In this document: piece by piece, positions 6,061-9,122 of the stretch
Position numbering within the stretch: the stretch's first letter is position 1
Layout: each line of letters starts with the position of its first letter
DNA from: an uncultured Eubacteriales bacterium
Lineage (GTDB): Bacteria; Bacillota; Clostridia; Oscillospirales; CAG-272
Length of the DNA: 9,122 nt
Direction of reading: 5' to 3'
NCBI GenBank assembly: GCA_900321265.1
Contig: ONVJ01000157.1
Span: forward strand, 1 to 9,122
Position numbers and translations under genes: made by a program
The notes under the pieces: model-generated
Told to the model about the DNA's origin: nothing
The model's input: only the letters and a program-made list of their open reading frames with translations
The model's database searches: none

Positions 6061-7122
6061 TCATTTTTTCATACCGTAGGCCGCGCGGCGCTCCGCGAGC
6101 AGCCTGTCGCGCTCGAAACCGCGGAGTCTCGCCATCGCCTCGCAGCATCTGGACCAGGTGACTACGGGATTCTCGGCTCCGTAGTTGTTCGACTCGCTCC
6201 CGTAGTATCCCCAGGCGATCACCGTGCGTCCGCCGGCGTCGTAGATCGCCTCGGCCGCGGTTATGATGTCCTCCTCGAGGCCGCGGGGATTCGAATATGT
6301 CTGCAGCCAGAGGTTGTGATCCTTCGAGAACCTTTCGCAGATGGCGAGATTCTTTTCGGATTCGCTTCTGACGAAGCCGTACACGTCGAAATCCGGGTCC
6401 TTTTTCTTCTTTCCCACCCAGTAGGGGTCGGATCCGATGTTGTCCATATAGGGCAGCGACGCGATCTTGTCGGCCTGGGACAGGCTCATCCCGTAGGTGC
6501 CGATCATCACGCAGACGGCGTTCTTCATGCCCTTTGAGTGGCTGTATTCGGTCATCTCGGCGAAATATCCGGCGATCTGGTCGGATCCGAAATCCGCGGT
6601 GTCCTCATCGGGCGACTCCGGCATCGGCCTTCCGTACTTCTTCTCGAACTTCTCCCTGCATATCGGGCAGGTGCAGCCGTAGTACCTTTTGTCTCCGGCG
6701 GTCTTTCCCGGCAGATGGGGCTCGTCCCAGAATATCGTCCGTCCGCCGATGCGGTATACGGTGTCGATCCAGTCCCTCGTGAACTGTCTGAACGCGGGGC
6801 TGTTGACGCAGGCGCGGACCGGGTCGGGCGTTCCGTCCGACATTATCACGTGGGCTTCGGGATGCAGCGCGAGGAAGAAGGATTTGTCACCCGGAGGGCC
6901 TCCCAGGCCCCAGTTGTCGACCCAGGACTCGAGCCCCGCGTCGGCAGACATCCCGATCAGCCTCGAGACGACCTCGCTGTGGCGGTCCCAGTCGGTGTGC
7001 GAGAAGGTGTGGACGACGAGGTCCATTCCGTGCGAAGCCATGTCGCGGAAGTCCTCCGCGGCGTGGTGCGGCATCCGGTTGCCGTGGTAGGCGGCCCCCA
7101 GTCTCAGCGGACGCGCATTCAT
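6061..7122 (-). CDS. Uncharacterised TIM-barrel, glycoside-hydrolase-like protein
   Basis: This 353-residue protein has no signal peptide and looks like a cytoplasmic (beta/alpha)8 barrel of the glycoside-hydrolase-like kind. Seen: GMDLVVHTFSHTDW (32-45) as an early strand, SWVDNWGLGG (66-75), GGRTIFWDEPHLPG (126-139) with acidic D133 and E134 at a strand end as a catalytic pair would be, CTCPICREKFEKKYG (150-164) with three cysteines (C150, C152, C155) as often found after the acid strand in uncharacterised barrel hydrolases, DNIGSDPYW (227-235), LWLQTYS (271-277) and VIAWGYYGSE (301-310). I cannot name a family or substrate; a sugar-acting hydrolase or isomerase would fit. The ATG at 7122-7120 overlaps the TGA of the transketolase C-terminal gene as ATGA, so translation is probably coupled; the ribosome site itself is weak. 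High GC like its operon neighbours. Confidence 0.75.
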   Translation of the reverse strand: MNARPLRLGAAYHGNRMPHHAAEDFRDMASHGMDLVVHTFSHTDWDRHSEVVSRLIGMSADAGLESWVDNWGLGGPPGDKSFFLALHPEAHVIMSDGTPDPVRACVNSPAFRQFTRDWIDTVYRIGGRTIFWDEPHLPGKTAGDKRYYGCTCPICREKFEKKYGRPMPESPDEDTADFGSDQIAGYFAEMTEYSHSKGMKNAVCVMIGTYGMSLSQADKIASLPYMDNIGSDPYWVGKKKKDPDFDVYGFVRSESEKNLAICERFSKDHNLWLQTYSNPRGLEEDIITAAEAIYDAGGRTVIAWGYYGSESNNYGAENPVVTWSRCCEAMARLRGFERDRLLAERRAAYGMKK

Positions 7123-8075
7123 TTTCTCGCGAGCTTCTTCTTGAGCGCCAGGGCTTCTTTCGCCTTTTCGGCGACGTTCTCGGCGGTGAGTCCGTACTCC
7201 TTGAGCAGAGCCGGGACCTTACCGGATTTTCCGAAGACGTCGTTCGTGCCGACTCTGATCACCGGCACCGGGCAGTTGGCGGCGGTCACGCCGCAGACGG
7301 CCTCGCCGAGTCCGCCGATGACGTTGTGCTCCTCGACGGTGACGATCGCGCCGGTCTGCTTCGCGGAGGAGATTATCTCGGCCTCGTCGATCGGCTTGAT
7401 AGTGGCGACGTTGACGACGCGGGCCTTGATGCCTTCCTTCTTAAGCAGCTTCGCGGCGTCGAGCGATATGCCGACGGTAAGTCCGCTCGCGTAGATGGTG
7501 ACGTCCCTTCCGCGGGTGAGGCGGGTGTTCTTGCCCATCTCGAAGACGTATTTTTCCCTGTCGAAGATCACCGGGACGGCAAGGCGTCCGAAACGCAGGT
7601 AGACTGGGCCCTTGTAGTTGAGCGCCCATTCGACCGCCGCTCTGGCCTCGACGGCGTCGGCGGGATTGATGATGACCATGCCGGGGATCGTTCTCATGAG
7701 AGCGATGTCCTCCAGGCACTGGTGGGTGGCTCCGTCCTCTCCGACCGAGATGCCGGCGTGAGTCGCGCCGATCTTTACGTTGAGGTGGGGATATCCGATC
7801 GAGTTGCGGACCTGCTCGAAGGCGCGTCCGGCGGCGAACATCGCGAAGGAGGAACAGAAAACGTTCATCCCGGTGGTCGCGATGCCGGCGGCGACCGACA
7901 CCATGTTGCCCTCGGCTATGCCGCAGTCAAAGAACCTGTCGGGAAATTTCTTCTTGAAGACGCCGGTCTTGGTGGCCTCGGCGAGGTCGGCGTCGAGCAC
8001 GACGAAATCATACTTCTCTCCGAATTCGGCGAGAGCGTTGCCGTATGCTTCTCTTGTTGCGATCTTGTCTGCCAT
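7119..8075 (-). CDS. Transketolase, C-terminal subunit (split type)
   Basis: This 318-residue protein is the pyrimidine-binding and C-terminal half of transketolase, made as a separate chain as in many Firmicutes and archaea. With its partner subunit it moves two-carbon ketol units between sugar phosphates in the non-oxidative pentose phosphate pathway in the cytoplasm. Visible motifs: KIATREAYG (4-12), VVLDADLAEAT (25-35), GIAEGNM (52-58) with E55 as the conserved cofactor-activating glutamate, SSFAMFAAGRAFEQVR (75-90), THAGISVGEDGATHQ (105-119), RFGR (161-164) and IKPIDEAEI (226-234) in the C-terminal domain. I choose ATG at 8075-8073 because AGGAG lies 10 nt upstream; the ATG at 8084, three codons earlier, would have that site only 1 nt away. 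It follows the N-terminal subunit gene by about 20 nt and overlaps the next gene by 4 nt. A 1-deoxyxylulose-5-phosphate synthase is unlikely, since that is one long chain. Confidence 0.93.
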   Translation of the reverse strand: MADKIATREAYGNALAEFGEKYDFVVLDADLAEATKTGVFKKKFPDRFFDCGIAEGNMVSVAAGIATTGMNVFCSSFAMFAAGRAFEQVRNSIGYPHLNVKIGATHAGISVGEDGATHQCLEDIALMRTIPGMVIINPADAVEARAAVEWALNYKGPVYLRFGRLAVPVIFDREKYVFEMGKNTRLTRGRDVTIYASGLTVGISLDAAKLLKKEGIKARVVNVATIKPIDEAEIISSAKQTGAIVTVEEHNVIGGLGEAVCGVTAANCPVPVIRVGTNDVFGKSGKVPALLKEYGLTAENVAEKAKEALALKKKLARK

Positions 8076-8096
8076 TTTCTTCATTCTCCTCCCTGA

Positions 8097-8924
8097 TCAT
8101 TCAGCCGCGTTGAGCTCGGCGACTGCGGCCGCGTACTGCTCGTCGTTCGGAGCCTTTCCGTGCCAGCCGACCTGGTTTTCCATGAAGGACACGCCCTTGC
8201 CCTTTATCGAATCGGCGATGATCACCGAAGGCTTGCCCTTGCATTTTTTCGCGGCCTTGAAGGCGGCCTCGAGCGACGCGAAGTCGTGGGCGTCGGCGCG
8301 GAGCACGTTCCAGCCGAAGGCCTCGAACTTTTTGTCGTGAGGGGTGGGATCGATGACGTCGGTGATCTTTCCGTCGATCTGCAGTCCGTTGAGATCGAGG
8401 ATCCAGCAGAGGTTGTCAAGCTTGTAGTGGGCGGCGAACATGGCGGCCTCCCAGACCTGGCCCTCCTCCGATTCGCCGTCGCCGACGATGGCGTAGACGC
8501 GGTAGTCCTTCTTCGCGACCTTGGCGGAGAGCGCCATTCCGTCGGAAGCCGAGACACCCAGTCCGAGCGATCCGGTAGTCATGTCGACTCCGGGTGTGTG
8601 CTTCATGTCGGGGTGCCCCTGGAGATAGGAGTCGATCTGACGGAAGCCCTTCAGGTCCTCCTTGGGGAGATATCCCTTTTCAGCAAGCGCGGCGTATATC
8701 GCCGGCGCGGTGTGCCCTTTGGAGAGAACGAGTCTGTCTCTGTCCGCCCAGTCGGGCTCGTCGGGTCTGACGTTCATCTCCTCCCAGTACAGATACGCGA
8801 GGATGTCCGCGATCGACAGCGATCCGCCGGGATGGCCCGACGACGCCGCGTGCACCTCTTCGAGGATGCCCAGACGGATGTTTTTCGCGATCTTCTTCAG
8901 CTTTTTTTCCTTGGTCTGATTCAT
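8097..8924 (-). CDS. Transketolase, N-terminal subunit (split type)
   Basis: This 275-residue protein is the diphosphate-binding half of transketolase. It carries the whole signature: SSGHPGGSLSIADILAYLYW (28-47), LVLSKGHTAPAIYAAL (66-80) with H71, LQGHPDMKHTPGVDMTTGSL (101-120), the thiamine diphosphate/Mg motif GDGESEEGQVWEA (148-160) running to the asparagine at about N179 in LDLNGLQIDG, and KGKGVSFMENQVGWHGKAP (241-259). Length is normal for the split subunit. It needs the next gene's product for a complete active site. The ATG at 8924-8922 has AAAGGA about 10 nt upstream. It is the first gene of its operon, behind a strong sigma-A promoter and a structured leader. Codon and GC content match the other genes of the operon. 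Confidence 0.95.
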   Translation of the reverse strand: MNQTKEKKLKKIAKNIRLGILEEVHAASSGHPGGSLSIADILAYLYWEEMNVRPDEPDWADRDRLVLSKGHTAPAIYAALAEKGYLPKEDLKGFRQIDSYLQGHPDMKHTPGVDMTTGSLGLGVSASDGMALSAKVAKKDYRVYAIVGDGESEEGQVWEAAMFAAHYKLDNLCWILDLNGLQIDGKITDVIDPTPHDKKFEAFGWNVLRADAHDFASLEAAFKAAKKCKGKPSVIIADSIKGKGVSFMENQVGWHGKAPNDEQYAAAVAELNAAE

Positions 8925-8974
8925 GCCGTCATTTCCTTTCGGTATTTTTATATAAATTCATTTATCAGCAGTAA

Positions 8975-9028
8975 GCGCGCCGGGAAGGAGTGCCTTCTGA
9001 CAGGCAGGTCAATGAACCCGCGCGGCGG
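8975..9028 (-). promoter_or_regulatory. Structured leader RNA of the transketolase operon (possible cis-regulatory element)
   Basis: Within the roughly 120-nt leader (about 9047 to 8925) three helices can form together. An outer GC-rich stem pairs GCGCGGG (9023-9017) with the CCGGCGCGC side (8983-8975), with one bulged base. Inside it, back to back, are TGAC/GTCA (9011-9008 with 9001-8998, loop 6) and GAAGG/CCTTC (8997-8993 with 8988-8984, loop 4). The result is a compact three-way junction. It is followed by an AT-rich stretch and the ribosome site, with no T tract, so any control would act on translation or RNA stability and not by termination. I do not recognise a known riboswitch consensus. 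Confidence 0.4.
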
Positions 9029-9053
9029 TTTTTACCCTCTTTGCAATTATATT

Positions 9054-9082
9054 AGTATAACCCTGTTATATCTTTTTGTCAA
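9054..9082 (-). promoter_or_regulatory. Sigma-A promoter of the transketolase operon
   Basis: On the minus strand a perfect -35, TTGACA (9082-9077), is followed after exactly 17 bp by TATACT (9059-9054). This is among the strongest vegetative promoter patterns and is the only good promoter upstream of the transketolase genes. Transcription should begin near 9047. The sequence from 9083 to 9122 shows no gene I can support; it belongs to the upstream intergenic region or to a gene off the right edge. Confidence 0.85.
9056..9070. promoter_or_regulatory. Inverted repeat overlapping the -10 side of the transketolase promoter, operator candidate
   Basis: TATAAC-CCT-GTTATA is a perfect 6-3-6 inverted repeat that covers most of the -10 hexamer and the adjoining spacer. 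A dimeric repressor bound there would block RNA polymerase. The half-site is short and AT-rich, and no regulator gene is in the window, so the binding protein is unknown. Confidence 0.4.
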
Positions 9083-9122
9083 TCTTTTTTTCTCTGTATT
9101 CGCGCCAGACGGTCTCGAAGGG

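Noticed and set aside
6029..6064. Start of the CxxC protein at the ATG overlapping the previous stop (6064), adding MIHLFRKREKKK
   Set aside because: The added residues are outside the family domain and have no ribosome site. The ATG at 6028 has purine-rich sequence before it and starts at the usual family position. The ATGA overlap keeps the alternative possible.
8076..8084. Transketolase C-terminal subunit starting at 8084 (three extra residues)
   Set aside because: The AGGAG site would be only 1 nt from that ATG; it is 10 nt from the ATG at 8075. The difference is minor and not proven.
6538..8096. Plus-strand open frames (6538-7494, 7326-8096 and others) opposite the transketolase and barrel genes
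   Set aside because: They are antisense shadows of well-supported genes in GC-rich sequence. They overlap one another and have no recognisable motifs.
1..9122. CRISPR array, transposon ends, tRNA or rRNA genes
   Set aside because: No spaced repeat series, transposase-like frame, terminal inverted repeat pair, or tRNA/rRNA-like sequence was seen on either strand.

Overview
The window looks like a stretch of chromosome from an uncultured anaerobic member of the Clostridia (Firmicutes). The signs are a two-gene split transketolase, a small DUF1858/hybrid-cluster-associated CxxC protein, a phosphodiester glycosidase with a clostridial-style signal peptide and C-terminal anchor, an ECF sigma factor next to a BspA-type leucine-rich-repeat membrane protein, strong purine-rich Shine-Dalgarno sites, and textbook sigma-A promoters in AT-rich gaps. 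The assignment is inferred from gene families; no rRNA or tRNA is present to confirm it. Every gene lies on the minus strand, so the description below runs from high to low coordinates.

Region A (about 9082 to 5748) is one operon. A near-consensus sigma-A promoter (TTGACA, 17 bp, TATACT), with a perfect inverted repeat across its -10 side, is followed by a roughly 120-nt leader that can fold into a three-way junction. It drives the transketolase N-terminal subunit (8097-8924), the transketolase C-terminal subunit (7119-8075), an unrecognised TIM-barrel hydrolase-like protein (6061-7122, ATGA overlap with the gene before it) and a 74-residue CxxC redox-type protein (5804-6028). A strong bidirectional intrinsic terminator (5748-5797) closes it. 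The two transketolase halves together make one thiamine-diphosphate enzyme of the non-oxidative pentose phosphate pathway. Why the other two proteins belong with it is not known.

Region B (5726 to 3717) is a single large gene for an exported, membrane-anchored NAGPA/DUF2233 phosphodiester glycosidase-like protein. It starts with TTG only about 20 nt after the terminator, so there is no room for a promoter of its own between the two.

Region C (3659 to 207) is a distinct, lower-GC unit. A possible ECF-type promoter precedes an ECF sigma factor (3058-3606), which is coupled by a GTGA overlap to a large single-pass membrane protein (start 3061). That protein has a short cytoplasmic tail, lipocalin-like beta domains and BspA-type leucine-rich repeats outside the cell, and is probably the sigma factor's regulator or sensor. 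Its frame is broken by one in-frame amber codon at 575-577, after which convincing coding sequence continues in the same frame to a TGA at 287-289. An intrinsic terminator follows that TGA, not the amber codon. This is the most interesting point in the window: it is a fresh nonsense mutation, a sequencing error, or real amber readthrough or recoding. All seven other stop codons in the window are TGA.

Region D (1-158) holds a strong sigma-A promoter and the first 22 codons of another minus-strand gene, with a hydrophobic signal or anchor segment, that runs off the left edge. I see no CRISPR array, insertion sequence, tRNA or rRNA.
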